Positions 56,896 to 64,000 of a DNA stretch of 64,000 bases are shown in pieces. The notes under the pieces were generated by a model. It saw only the letters and a program-made list of their open reading frames with translations. It ran no database searches and was not told the origin of the DNA. Position 1 is the first letter of the stretch. Every line of letters begins with the position of its first letter. The stretch comes from JAHJUB01 sp041653615 [NCBI: Candidatus Ratteibacteria bacterium] (GTDB lineage Bacteria; Ratteibacteria; UBA8468; MWAK01): assembly GCA_041653615.1 (NCBI GenBank), contig JBAZEZ010000002.1, positions 1 to 64,000 of the forward strand, read 5' to 3'. A program made the position numbers and the translations under genes.

Positions 56896-58176
56896 ATGCG
56901 AAAATTCCGGGGCTACATTCTTTATAATCTCCTGCTGGTTTTATTCTTTCCGTTGTTTGCCTGCATCTCTTCCCGACGTCATTGTCGTCGGGGCGGCCAA
57001 AGGAATGATATCCTACAGCGTTTCGGGTTTAATCTGCGTCCCGACATTCCTTCGGACTGCGTCTGGATTCAGGCGCTCTCCGTGGGAGAGGTTACCATCG
57101 CCCGCGTCCTGATTGACCTACTCCGGAAAGAGTTTCCATTACCAGTTTTTCTCACCACCACCACGATTACCGGTTTCCGGACTGCGCGGCGGCTGCTCCC
57201 GGAAATTCCCGTAACCTATTTTCCGTTTGACCTGCCCTTTATCTGGCCGTCATTTTTGCGCCGGTGCAACCCCCGGATTTTTATCAGTTTGGAGACCGAA
57301 TTCTGGCCTAACCTCCTCCTTGCTTTAACACGACGCAACATCCCGGCGGTTCTTATCAACGGACGGTTTTCACCAAATTCCTACCGCCGGTTCCGAAAAG
57401 TCGGTTTCATAACAGCGCCGGTTCTTGCCCAATTTCAAGAAATAGGCATGCGCAGCCGTCGTGAAGCAGACTGGATTATAAACCTGGGAGTTTTACCGGA
57501 GCGGGTAACCGTAACCGGTAACATCAAATATGACGTGGTTTTTCAACAGGCGGAAGGGATAAACCCGGAAGAAGTAAAGAGAGAATTTTTGCTGACCGGC
57601 CGCAGTATCGTCTTTGGCTCCATCCATCCGGAAGAAGAAGAAATGGCAGTTGAAGTTTCCCAAAGATTGTTGTCCGAATTTCCGGGCCTGAGGATAATAT
57701 TTGCGCCCAGGCATCTGGAACGTAGTAAAATGGAAGCTATTTTTCAAAAAGAAGGATTAAAATACCAGAAGTTTTCTTCCCTTCGTTCGCCCTTTACCGA
57801 AGACTTCTTGCTGCTGAACGTTATGGGCCAACTCAACAAGGCTTACGCGATAAGCCGCGCGGCTTTTGTCGGCGGCAGCCTGACCGTTTTTGGTGACGGC
57901 GGACACAACCTGGTGGAACCGGCGGCTTTCGCAAAGCCGTTGGCGTTCGGACCGCACGCCTGGAATTTCAAGGAAGAAGCGGATATTTTGCAGAAATCCG
58001 GCGGCGGGGAATTGGTTCTTGATTCGGATGGTCTTTACGCCTTTTTTTTGCGCTGCCTTACCAAACCGGATTGGGCTGAAGAATCCGGCGCAAAGGCTTA
58101 TCAGGCAATCAGCCGGGAAACCGGCGCCGCGGAACGTTCTTTGCGGATAATCAAAAAAGCGCTTTCTTCCAATTAG
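56896..58176 (+). CDS. waaA: 3-deoxy-D-manno-octulosonic acid transferase
   Basis: Inner-membrane GT30 glycosyltransferase attaching KDO to lipid A precursor. The 426 residues begin with a membrane helix (YILYNLLLVLFFPLFACI), then WIQALSVGEVTIARVLI (WIHAVSVGE in E. coli, with catalytic Glu), LTTTTITGFRTARRL, YFPFDLPFIWPSFLRR and the GT-B C-domain GGSLTVFGDGGHNLVEPAAF. With LpxK and LptB this supports a KDO-bearing LPS. Between hisF and tRNA-Arg. Confidence 0.93.
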   Translation: MRKFRGYILYNLLLVLFFPLFACISSRRHCRRGGQRNDILQRFGFNLRPDIPSDCVWIQALSVGEVTIARVLIDLLRKEFPLPVFLTTTTITGFRTARRLLPEIPVTYFPFDLPFIWPSFLRRCNPRIFISLETEFWPNLLLALTRRNIPAVLINGRFSPNSYRRFRKVGFITAPVLAQFQEIGMRSRREADWIINLGVLPERVTVTGNIKYDVVFQQAEGINPEEVKREFLLTGRSIVFGSIHPEEEEMAVEVSQRLLSEFPGLRIIFAPRHLERSKMEAIFQKEGLKYQKFSSLRSPFTEDFLLLNVMGQLNKAYAISRAAFVGGSLTVFGDGGHNLVEPAAFAKPLAFGPHAWNFKEEADILQKSGGGELVLDSDGLYAFFLRCLTKPDWAEESGAKAYQAISRETGAAERSLRIIKKALSSN

Positions 58177-58189
58177 AACCATTTTGGTT

Positions 58190-58195
58190 TATAAT
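58190..58195 (+). promoter_or_regulatory. -10 box of tRNA-Arg
   Basis: TATAAT 13 bp before the tRNA 5' end at 58209. No good -35 box is seen at the proper distance (best 3 of 6). Confidence 0.55.
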
Positions 58196-58208
58196 ATAAG
58201 GACGAATT

Positions 58209-58282
58209 GCGCTTGTAGCTCAATTGGATAGAGCGTTAGCCTCCGAAGCTAAAGGCTGAGAGTTCGAGTCTCTCCAAGCGCG
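58209..58282 (+). tRNA. tRNA-Arg (anticodon CCG)
   Basis: A 74-nt cloverleaf: acceptor GCGCTTG with CAAGCGC, D-arm GCTCAATTGGATAGAGC, anticodon loop CTCCGAA giving CCG, variable loop AGGCT, T-arm GAGAGTTCGAGTCTCTC, discriminator G. CCA is not encoded. Confidence 0.97.
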
Positions 58283-58287
58283 CACTC
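58265..58287 (+). repeat. tRNA-Arg 3' end, original copy of a 23-bp direct repeat
   Basis: CGAGTCTCTCC followed by AAGCGCGCACTC, spanning the T-loop to 5 bp beyond the gene. It is repeated exactly at 58389-58411. Confidence 0.88.
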
Positions 58288-58388
58288 CTTGACACAAGAC
58301 TCGAAAGGAGCGAAGTCAGGGATTGCGACTAATTAAGGAGCAATACCAGCGGGGGGCCGACCCGAGGCGTACCGAAAGCCGAGGGCGC
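58283..58388 (+). other. tRNA-Arg-linked spacer element
   Basis: Non-coding stretch between the two repeat copies. It includes ACTCGAAAGGAGCGAAGTCA, GGATTGCGACTAATTAAGG and GCGGGGGGCCGACCCGAGGC, wording I associate with spacers downstream of tRNA genes in other uncultured bacteria (recollection, not verified). TTGACA at 58289-58294 has no matching -10 box. Confidence 0.55.
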
Positions 58389-58411
58389 CGAGTCTCTCCA
58401 AGCGCGCACTC
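58389..58411 (+). repeat. Duplicated tRNA-Arg 3' end, second copy
   Basis: Exact 23-bp copy of 58265-58287, 124 bp downstream, same orientation. It is followed by an unrelated sequence leading to pyrC. Confidence 0.88.
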
Positions 58412-58451
58412 TCTGATCAAGGGAGTTGATGTTATCCAAAGCGAGGTATTT

Positions 58452-59717
58452 ATGGACCTGTTAATTAAAAACGGAAGGGTAATTGATCCGGCTCAGGGAA
58501 TTGACAAAGTCATGGATGTTGCCTGCGCAAACGGCAAGATTGAAAAAGTGGCTAAGGGTATAAAACCACAGGGAAAACCCCTTATTATCGACGCCTCCGA
58601 CAAAATTGTCTGTCCTGGTTTTATTGACAGCCACTGTCACTTGCGGGAACCGGGACGAGAAGATGAAGAGACGATTAAGACCGGCGCGACGGCTGCCGCG
58701 GCCGGCGGTTACACCACAATTATGACGATGCCCAATACCGACCCCTGCCTGGATACCGGTCCCCTGGTCGCCTTCGTTTTCAATAAGGGAAAGGAAACCG
58801 CCATTTCGGTCCTTCCGATTGGCGCCATAACTAAAAACCGGGAAGGAAAAGAGCTGACGGAGATGGCTGACCTGGCAGAAAACGGCGCGGTGGCTTTTTC
58901 GGACGACGGAAATTGCGTTGCGGACAACCGGGTTCTGCGCCGCGGATTGGAATACGCTAAGATAGCGGACCGGCCGCTCATAGACCATCCGGAAGAACTA
59001 ACGCTGGCCCGGAACGGAGTGATGAACGAGGGGAAAATATCCACCCTCCTGGGCTTGCCCGGCATCCCCCGGGAAGCAGAGGAAATAGCGGTTTTTCGTG
59101 ACATTGCCCTCGCTTCTTTGACGGAAAGCCGGATTCACCTTGCCCACCTTACGTCAGCCGGTTCAATCGCTCTTCTTCGGCAGGCAAAGAAAAAGGGCGT
59201 TCCGGTAACCGCGGAGGTCACCGTTCATCATCTTACTCTGACTGAAGAGTCGGTGAAAGGATATAACACCAACACCAAAGTTAGTCCGCCCCTGCGCACC
59301 AAAAATGATGTTAAGTCACTGAGGGACGGTATTAAGGACGGCACAATCGAAGTTATCGTAACCGATCACGCACCGCACAGCCGGGAAGAAAAAGAGACTG
59401 ATTTTGAAAACGCAGCTTTCGGTATCATCGGTTTTGAAACCGCCCTGCCCCTTCTTTTGCGGTTAACCACCGTCATTCCCCTTTCACTTCTAATTGCCTG
59501 CCTGACATCAAATCCGGCCAGGATATTTCGTTTCAACGACCGGGGCATTCTTAAGGAAGGGTTACGGGCCGACATCACTATCTTTGACCCGAAAGAAGAA
59601 TGGATGCTGACGCAGGCCGTAATTAAATCCCGCAGTAAAAACACACCGTTTTTGGGTGAAACGATGAAGGGAAGGGTTTGCCGCACAATCTGCAACGGAA
59701 AAGTTGTTTCAGGTTAG
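58452..59717 (+). CDS. pyrC: Dihydroorotase
   Basis: Pyrimidine pathway zinc amidohydrolase of 421 residues, class I type. DLLIKNGRVIDPAQGID starts the composite domain; FIDSHCHLREPGREDEETIK has the HxH zinc ligands; MTMPNTDPCLDT, LAHLTSAGSIALLRQAKKKG, VTAEVTVHHLTL and VIVTDHAPHSREEKE (catalytic Asp) follow. The ATG at 58452 is 5 bp after GAGG. The open frame extends upstream through the tRNA 3' duplicate, but without protein similarity. It converges with the next gene, overlapping by 9 bp. Confidence 0.94.
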   Translation: MDLLIKNGRVIDPAQGIDKVMDVACANGKIEKVAKGIKPQGKPLIIDASDKIVCPGFIDSHCHLREPGREDEETIKTGATAAAAGGYTTIMTMPNTDPCLDTGPLVAFVFNKGKETAISVLPIGAITKNREGKELTEMADLAENGAVAFSDDGNCVADNRVLRRGLEYAKIADRPLIDHPEELTLARNGVMNEGKISTLLGLPGIPREAEEIAVFRDIALASLTESRIHLAHLTSAGSIALLRQAKKKGVPVTAEVTVHHLTLTEESVKGYNTNTKVSPPLRTKNDVKSLRDGIKDGTIEVIVTDHAPHSREEKETDFENAAFGIIGFETALPLLLRLTTVIPLSLLIACLTSNPARIFRFNDRGILKEGLRADITIFDPKEEWMLTQAVIKSRSKNTPFLGETMKGRVCRTICNGKVVSG

Positions 59718-60185
59718 ATTTTTACCAATCGAAATCAGGTTGGTGAGGTGTTTCTTTTCTTCCGCAACCAATTCTTCAACCATTCCTCTTTCTTTTTCGG
59801 TTACAAACCGCAGCAGTTCCGTATAGTAAAGAATGGCATTTTTTTCCACCTGAACCGCAAAATCAAGCGCTTCCTGGTCAGTAAGCCGCTTTTCCGTAAC
59901 CAACTTTATTCCCCGTTTTTGTTGAATAATAGACGCATCCGCGATCGCGGAAAGATATTCATCCGGTTGGTTTGTTCCGTTGACCTCTTTGCAGGGAATA
60001 AGTTTTGCCAGTCCCTCAAAAAAAGTCTGGTGTTGAATCTCTTCCCGGGCAAGATTCTGGAAAAGTTCAGCCACCGAATTACTCCGGGTCAGTTTGGCGG
60101 CTTCCGTGTAAAACTGGTAGCCGTTTTTTTCAATTTCAATCGCGACCTTGATAATTTCACACGCCGAATAACTTATCAGAGCCAT
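59709..60185 (-). CDS. Rubrerythrin-type ferritin-like diiron protein
   Basis: A 158-residue four-helix bundle with diiron ligands in EIEKNGYQFYTEAAKL, LAREEIQHQTFFEGL, QVEKNAILYYTELL and VAEEKKHLTNLI. There is no rubredoxin-like Cys domain, so it is the short type ('ferritin-like', DUF2202/rubrerythrin family). Expected role in peroxide defence or iron handling in an anaerobe. It sits 30 bp after porB, as if co-transcribed. Confidence 0.83.
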   Translation of the reverse strand: MALISYSACEIIKVAIEIEKNGYQFYTEAAKLTRSNSVAELFQNLAREEIQHQTFFEGLAKLIPCKEVNGTNQPDEYLSAIADASIIQQKRGIKLVTEKRLTDQEALDFAVQVEKNAILYYTELLRFVTEKERGMVEELVAEEKKHLTNLISIGKNLT

Positions 60186-60215
60186 AATCTTCCTTTTCCG
60201 AAAAACGGATTAATT

Positions 60216-61103
60216 TTAGACTGCGGTTTTAACGAGGCCGTAACGCTCAATGTTCCGGTTGGCTATCGCCTGGATTTCTTTTAGGGCTGCTTCCGCGCCC
60301 GGTTTGAAAATATGCCGGAACCTTCCCTGTGGTTTCAGGTACTCTTCCACCGGTTTCGGTTTGGCGATTAGATACCGGCCCGAAAGTTTTCCGTTTTCAA
60401 ATTCGATGAGCGGAAAAAGTCCAGTCTCCACGGCCAGCCGGGCTATCTGGTAAGTCTGTTCCGGTTCGTGGCGCCAACCCAGCGGACAGGGAACGTGAAC
60501 GTGCAGGAATTTTGGTCCGCGAATTGCCAGCGCTTTTTTTACCTTTTTCTGCAGGTCGAGCGGAAATCCGGCTGATGCGGTTGCTACGTAGGGAATCCCG
60601 TGCGCTACGGCAATCTCTACCACATTCTTTTTTGGTCTCGGATTGCCGGTGGAAGTCTTGCTGGACGGGCTGGTAGTCGTAGAAGTATAGGTAGGCGTAA
60701 GGCCGCTGCGCTGAATTCCGGTGTTCATGTATGCTTCGTTATCATAGCAGATGGAAAGGATGTCGTGTCCCCGTTCCCACATTCCGGAAAGCGCTTGGAG
60801 TCCGATATCCGCGGTACCACCGTCTCCGGCCTGGGTGATTACCCTGACCTCTGATAATTTACCGTTTTGTCTTAAAGCCGCCTCTACTCCGGAAGCAACG
60901 GCCGCCGAATTTTCAAAAAGGGAGTGAATAAAGGGTACTTCCCAGGCGGTGTCCGGGTAGGCGGTGGAAAAAACTTCCAGGCATCCGGTATTATTAACGA
61001 TAATGGTATTTGGTCCGGCCGCATCAATTACCAGGCGTGCCGCCAGAGATTGACCGCATCCGGCGCAGGCGGTATGACCGGGTGAAAGAAAATGTTCGGG
61101 CAT
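60216..61103 (-). CDS. porB: Pyruvate:ferredoxin oxidoreductase, beta subunit
   Basis: TPP-binding subunit of 295 residues. HTACAGCGQSLAARLV bears Cys ligands of a [4Fe-4S] cluster; TQAGDGGTADIGLQALSGMW and ICYDNEAYMNTGIQRSG are the TPP and magnesium motif; CPLGW follows near 205. A low-complexity linker (TPTYTSTTTSPSSKTSTGNP) follows the TPP motif, as in archaeal-type PorB. Together with porA, porD and porG it forms a four-subunit enzyme. Confidence 0.92.
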   Translation of the reverse strand: MPEHFLSPGHTACAGCGQSLAARLVIDAAGPNTIIVNNTGCLEVFSTAYPDTAWEVPFIHSLFENSAAVASGVEAALRQNGKLSEVRVITQAGDGGTADIGLQALSGMWERGHDILSICYDNEAYMNTGIQRSGLTPTYTSTTTSPSSKTSTGNPRPKKNVVEIAVAHGIPYVATASAGFPLDLQKKVKKALAIRGPKFLHVHVPCPLGWRHEPEQTYQIARLAVETGLFPLIEFENGKLSGRYLIAKPKPVEEYLKPQGRFRHIFKPGAEAALKEIQAIANRNIERYGLVKTAV

Positions 61104-61119
61104 AAGGGTTCTCCTCTTG

Positions 61120-62277
61120 TTAAAATGAAGACTTTAAACCGACAAACTGATTGCTTACCTCCGGTCCGGCAAGCTGTTTAAATATTTCCCTAATCGTGCC
61201 CGGCGTAATATCTCTGCCGCCAAGACCGGCGATGTAACCGCTGATTTTTTTAGCTGGTTTTCCCTGAAACGCCGCTTTCAGGTCCGCGTAAATTGGTCCG
61301 GTGGCGCCGAGCGAAACAGCTTTATCCAGAATCGCAACCATCGGAACCTTCGCCAGTGCCTGAAGAATTGCTTCTTCCGGAAAGGGTCGGTAGGTGATAA
61401 TTCTCAAGAGACCGACCTTCTTCCCTTCCGCCCTTAAAGCATCCACGGTATCTTTAATCGTTCCGCAGACCGATCCGGCCGAAACTATCGCCATCTCCGC
61501 GTCTTCTAAGCGGTATGATTCTACCAGACCGCCGGAATCGCGTCCAAAAATACGCTTAAAATCGGCGGTAATTTCCGGAATCAGCGTTAAAGCGCCCTTA
61601 ACCGCCTGGTGTAAATCATGTCTGATTTCCAGGTAATAGTCCGGTCCGGCCAAAAGTCCAAAACTCTTCGGGTGGGCCGTGTCCAATTTTTCCGCCGGAT
61701 TAAAGGGTGGCAGAAACTGCGCCACTTTATCTTCTTCCGGAATATCAACTACCTCAAAGCCGTGACTCAAGACGTACCCGTCCAAACAGACCATAACCGG
61801 AATTAAGGCTCGGGAGTCCTCGGCCAGGCGATAGGCCTGAAAGATAAGGTCGGTGGCTTCCTGGTTGTTTTCCGCGTAAAGCTGCACCCAGCCGCTATCT
61901 CTCAATGTAATTGAATCTTGCAAATCGTTCCAGATATTGATGGGTGCGGATAATGACCGGTTGACGCACGCCAGAACTACCGGCATGCGCATTCCCGCAA
62001 TGTTAAAAATAACCTCGCTCATCAGGATTAAACCCTGCGAGGAACTGGCCGTAAAAACACGTTCTCCGGCGGCCACCGCGCCCAAGACAACCGAAGCTGC
62101 GGAATGTTCGCTTTCCACGTTAACAAACTGGCTTTTTAAACGACCGTCGGCCACCATTTGAGCCAAACCTTCCACAATGTGGGTTTGAGGCGTGATGGGA
62201 TAGGCCGAAATTACTCCGGGTTTACAGAGGCACACCGCCCGCGCAACTGCTTCGGAACCTTCGATGAAATCCTTCAT
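61120..62277 (-). CDS. porA: Pyruvate:ferredoxin oxidoreductase, alpha subunit
   Basis: A 385-residue subunit binding the pyrimidine side of TPP and CoA. EGSEAVARAVCLCKPGVISA, YPITPQTHIVEGLAQ, FVNVESEHSAASVVLGAVAA, TASSSQGLILMSEVIFNIAG and RSLSAPINIWNDLQDSI are family strings; AIVSAGSVCGTIKDTVDAL is the domain II start. The ATG at 62277 lies inside the porD stop (ATGA overlap) and follows GGAGAG. Substrate is pyruvate by closest pattern; another 2-oxoacid is possible. Confidence 0.92.
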   Translation of the reverse strand: MKDFIEGSEAVARAVCLCKPGVISAYPITPQTHIVEGLAQMVADGRLKSQFVNVESEHSAASVVLGAVAAGERVFTASSSQGLILMSEVIFNIAGMRMPVVLACVNRSLSAPINIWNDLQDSITLRDSGWVQLYAENNQEATDLIFQAYRLAEDSRALIPVMVCLDGYVLSHGFEVVDIPEEDKVAQFLPPFNPAEKLDTAHPKSFGLLAGPDYYLEIRHDLHQAVKGALTLIPEITADFKRIFGRDSGGLVESYRLEDAEMAIVSAGSVCGTIKDTVDALRAEGKKVGLLRIITYRPFPEEAILQALAKVPMVAILDKAVSLGATGPIYADLKAAFQGKPAKKISGYIAGLGGRDITPGTIREIFKQLAGPEVSNQFVGLKSSF

Positions 62278-62543
62278 TTTTTTCTCTCCATTTCTTCGGG
62301 AACCATCTCGATGTCTTTTTTTGGACAGACCGCGGCGCAAAGGCCGCAGCCTTTACAATAAAGGTAATCGGTTTTAAAATCATTCTTCTCTTTTCCGGAA
62401 ACAATCCCTTCCGGGCAAACCAGGACGCACAGCCGGCAGGCGATGCAATTTTTTTGCAAAAATTTAGGCCGTCGTTCCACCCGCCAGGAACCGGTTTTGT
62501 TATTTCTGGCGCTTCCCGGTTCGGCCGTTATTTTTATCCGCAT
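62274..62543 (-). CDS. porD: Pyruvate:ferredoxin oxidoreductase, delta (2[4Fe-4S]) subunit
   Basis: An 89-residue polyferredoxin with two clusters: CIACRLCVLVCPEG and CKGCGLCAAVCPKKDI, each CxxCxxCxxxCP. It channels electrons from the TPP centre to external ferredoxin. It overlaps porG by 10 bp and porA by 4 bp. Confidence 0.93.
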   Translation of the reverse strand: MRIKITAEPGSARNNKTGSWRVERRPKFLQKNCIACRLCVLVCPEGIVSGKEKNDFKTDYLYCKGCGLCAAVCPKKDIEMVPEEMERKK

Positions 62544-63076
62544 GCCACCTCCCAGCCTTCAGTAAGAGCCGCAGTGTTCTTTTCGGCGATTTCTCCGGAA
62601 AAACGACGCTTAATCACCTCTTTCAAACTTTCTAGTTTAACCGTTCCCGAAACGGCCGCAAACGCACCCAACAGGGCGGTATTACCCAGGGGGCGTCCCA
62701 AATGGCGCATGCCAATTTCCGTGGCCGGCACGTAAATAATTTTAACTCCGTCTGATTTAGGTTTAAGGGAAAGCGGTTCCTTAGAATTTATTACTATCAG
62801 AGCATTATCTTTCACCCCGGCCAGAACGTCTACGCTCCGCACAAGCGTCGGGTCAACTACTAATACATAATCCGGATTATAAATCTGGCTTCGGAGCCGG
62901 ATGACCTGGTCGGAAATACGGATAAAAGCATTCATCGGCGCGCCCATGCGCGCGGCTCCAAAACTGGGAAAAGCGTAGGCGTATCCGCCTTCCACAAAAA
63001 CAGCGGTTCCGAGCAGGGCGGCGGTGGTAATGGCGCCCTGCCCTGCTCGGGCGTGAATTCTCATCTCTTTAATCAT
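62534..63076 (-). CDS. porG: Pyruvate:ferredoxin oxidoreductase, gamma subunit
   Basis: A 180-residue subunit with MRIHARAGQGAITTAALLGT, AFPSFGAARMGAPMNAFIRI, YNPDYVLVVDPTLV and NTALLGAFAAVSG, all typical of PorG. It lies first of the four por genes, 5 bp after a small ferredoxin gene. Confidence 0.93.
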   Translation of the reverse strand: MIKEMRIHARAGQGAITTAALLGTAVFVEGGYAYAFPSFGAARMGAPMNAFIRISDQVIRLRSQIYNPDYVLVVDPTLVRSVDVLAGVKDNALIVINSKEPLSLKPKSDGVKIIYVPATEIGMRHLGRPLGNTALLGAFAAVSGTVKLESLKEVIKRRFSGEIAEKNTAALTEGWEVACG

Positions 63077-63081
63077 CTTCG

Positions 63082-63267
63082 TCAGCCTTCCGTAATAGCA
63101 TTAACGGGACAGTCCTGAATTGCCTGCTGCACGCATTCCTCGGTACTGACCGGAATCGGGTCAGATTTTACCTTGGCAATCTCACCTTCCAAAACAAAAA
63201 CATCGGGACAACCGTCGACACAAAGTCCGCATCCGGTACAAATATCCGCATCCACTTTTACTTTCAT
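63082..63267 (-). CDS. Small [4Fe-4S] ferredoxin
   Basis: A 61-residue ferredoxin with one cluster: ADICTGCGLCVDGCPDVF supplies three Cys and QAIQDCPVNAI the fourth; a further Cys at ECVQQAI may form the disulfide typical of Thermotoga-type single-cluster ferredoxins. It is the likely electron acceptor of the downstream Por complex. The ATG at 63267 follows AAAGGAGG, which directly abuts element B copy 3. Confidence 0.9.
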   Translation of the reverse strand: MKVKVDADICTGCGLCVDGCPDVFVLEGEIAKVKSDPIPVSTEECVQQAIQDCPVNAITEG

Positions 63268-63283
63268 TTTTGTCTCCTCCTTT

Positions 63284-63357
63284 GCCCGCCGTAGCATGGA
63301 CGCCTAGTGGCGGCGAAACCGCACGGTAGACGAAGCATCCGTATTGCGAAGGTGGGC
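63284..63357. repeat. Element family B, copy 3 (before the ferredoxin ribosome-binding site)
   Basis: A 74-bp nested palindrome: outer GCCCGCC/GGTGGGC, middle GGACGC with GCATCC, inner GGCGGCGAAACCGC. It is followed on the minus strand by AAAGGAGGAGACAAAA and the ATG. Bases 63358-63448 hold no recognised feature. Confidence 0.82.
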
Positions 63358-63448
63358 TTTGGTGAAAAAACCAAACTCTATTATTTTAACACAAGTTGCT
63401 CTTGCCGGGCAAAAAATTCTAAAGGCTTAATCCGTTATTTAGACGAAT

Positions 63449-64000
63449 TCATTGCGGTTGTTTTAGAAAAGCAAACGGGGTTTGGAATGAAACCTTTACC
63501 GGCAATTTAGCGGGGTTATCTTTTACCGTAATTTTCGGTTCTTTTCCGGTCAGGTCATACTCAATCCGCACCACACCGCGTTGCCCGTTTTCGATAAATA
63601 TCTTAAATTGACGCGTGACCAGATAACCGCACACCGTGAGAGTTCCTTTTTTCGGCAAGGATAAATCAGGTAGCGGTGCGAAGATTTCATTCACCAGGGT
63701 GTCGTCCGCTTTTTCGAGCATCGGGTTGTCGGTGCGGTAGCCGTGCCGCCACCGCGCGGCATCGCCTGCCCGGCTGATATGAACCGTAGCATTTTTCAAG
63801 CCGGCAGCGTGGTATGTCTCAAGAAACCGTTCATCCATGACAGGTGGACAGATGGTTTCGGCCTCGTCGTAAAATATATGCAATTTAGCTCCGCGATTAT
63901 TTCCGGCCGCCGGACAAGTGTTGCGCGCGGCGTAATTAAGCGGTAATTCTTCCGGTGTGCCGCCCACCGCCTGTTTTAAAAGATCGTTGTACTGCGGCGT
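63449..64000 (-). CDS. C-terminal part of a probable alpha/beta-hydrolase-like protein (cut by the window edge)
   Basis: The open frame continues to the last base, so the gene starts beyond the window; at least 183 residues are present. The region KLHIFYDEAETICPPVMDER, LETYHAAGLKNATVHIS and DAARWRHGYRTDNPML resembles the end of a prolyl-oligopeptidase/esterase-like hydrolase, with the Asp region (YDEAETICPP) and His (WRHGY). After about residue 95 a beta-rich tail follows (GTLTVCGYLVTRQFKIFI). Family assignment is tentative. A GTG at 63967 could be mistaken for a start, but the conserved-looking frame extends above it. Confidence 0.5.
   Translation of the reverse strand, partial: TPQYNDLLKQAVGGTPEELPLNYAARNTCPAAGNNRGAKLHIFYDEAETICPPVMDERFLETYHAAGLKNATVHISRAGDAARWRHGYRTDNPMLEKADDTLVNEIFAPLPDLSLPKKGTLTVCGYLVTRQFKIFIENGQRGVVRIEYDLTGKEPKITVKDNPAKLPVKVSFQTPFAFLKQPQ

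Noticed and set aside
58283-58320. TTGACA just after tRNA-Arg as a promoter for pyrC
   Set aside because: No -10-like hexamer lies 15-19 bp downstream, and the sequence is part of the tRNA-linked spacer.
58323-58451. N-terminal extension of pyrC by 43 codons
   Set aside because: It would translate the duplicated tRNA 3' end; the internal ATG at 58452 has a well-placed GAGG and begins the conserved sequence.

Overview
The window (about 64 kb, moderate G+C) looks like chromosome of an uncultured, anaerobic, LPS-bearing Gram-negative bacterium. LpxK, WaaA/KdtA, LptB, two SurA-like foldases and a type II secretion/type IV pilus-like assembly locus indicate an outer membrane. A four-subunit pyruvate:ferredoxin oxidoreductase, a ferredoxin and a rubrerythrin-type diiron protein indicate anaerobic, ferredoxin-based metabolism. 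Gene content, very tight packing and the abundance of short palindromic repeats remind me of candidate phyla such as Omnitrophota or Desantisbacteria; that placement is inference, since no 16S gene is present.

Layout. 1-9160 (+): pilT, pilB/gspE, pilC/gspF and five pseudopilin-like genes (G, H, I, J, K), the K subunit carrying a lamin-tail domain. 9431-12094 (+): two SurA-like proteins and pdxA. 12311-12381: tRNA-Gly. 12472-23168 (+): HIT hydrolase, endonuclease Q-like protein, lpxK, hisA, exported PLD-like protein, ispF, gltX, cysS, folP, ruvX, mutM, tilS. 23194-32883 (-): M18 peptidase, flippase-like membrane protein, queE, queC, queD, ispD, then the ribosomal S6 operon (rpsF-ssb-rpsR-rplI-dnaB), apt and a sigma-70 family factor. 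32884-47832 (-): alaS, recX, ispG, rseP, pabB, dxr, uppS, lptB, ruvB, ruvA, ruvC, yebC and an EF-G paralogue. 48147-48268: a stand-alone 5S rRNA gene. 48370-49665 (+): a hexulose-phosphate synthase/RraA fusion. 49811-55893 (-): ubiB-like kinase, a coiled-coil protein, a short uvrC, DUF1844, an M50 protease, murJ. 55963-59717 (+): hisF, waaA, tRNA-Arg, pyrC. 59709-63267 (-): ferritin-like protein, the por operon, ferredoxin; then a gene cut by the window end.

Isoprenoid synthesis is well covered (dxr, ispD, ispF, ispG, then uppS for the C55 lipid carrier), as are cell envelope, tRNA charging/modification and DNA repair (ruvABC, uvrC, mutM, endonuclease Q-like, recX, ssb).

The most unusual feature is the repeats. 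At least seven families of 30-225 bp palindromic elements occupy nearly every within-operon gap over about 85 bp. Some are inside reading frames and translated: an element with perfect 10-bp terminal inverted repeats adds about 48 residues to IspG; a short GC hairpin adds the same nonapeptide pattern, in the same frame, to TilS and PabB; two other elements supply the C-termini of HisF and IspG. A 73-bp family (three copies) always ends directly against the Shine-Dalgarno of the next gene. Both tRNA genes have their 3' end duplicated 124 and 203 bp away. Several promoters sit so close to the start codon that the mRNAs should be leaderless (hisF, murJ, HIT).
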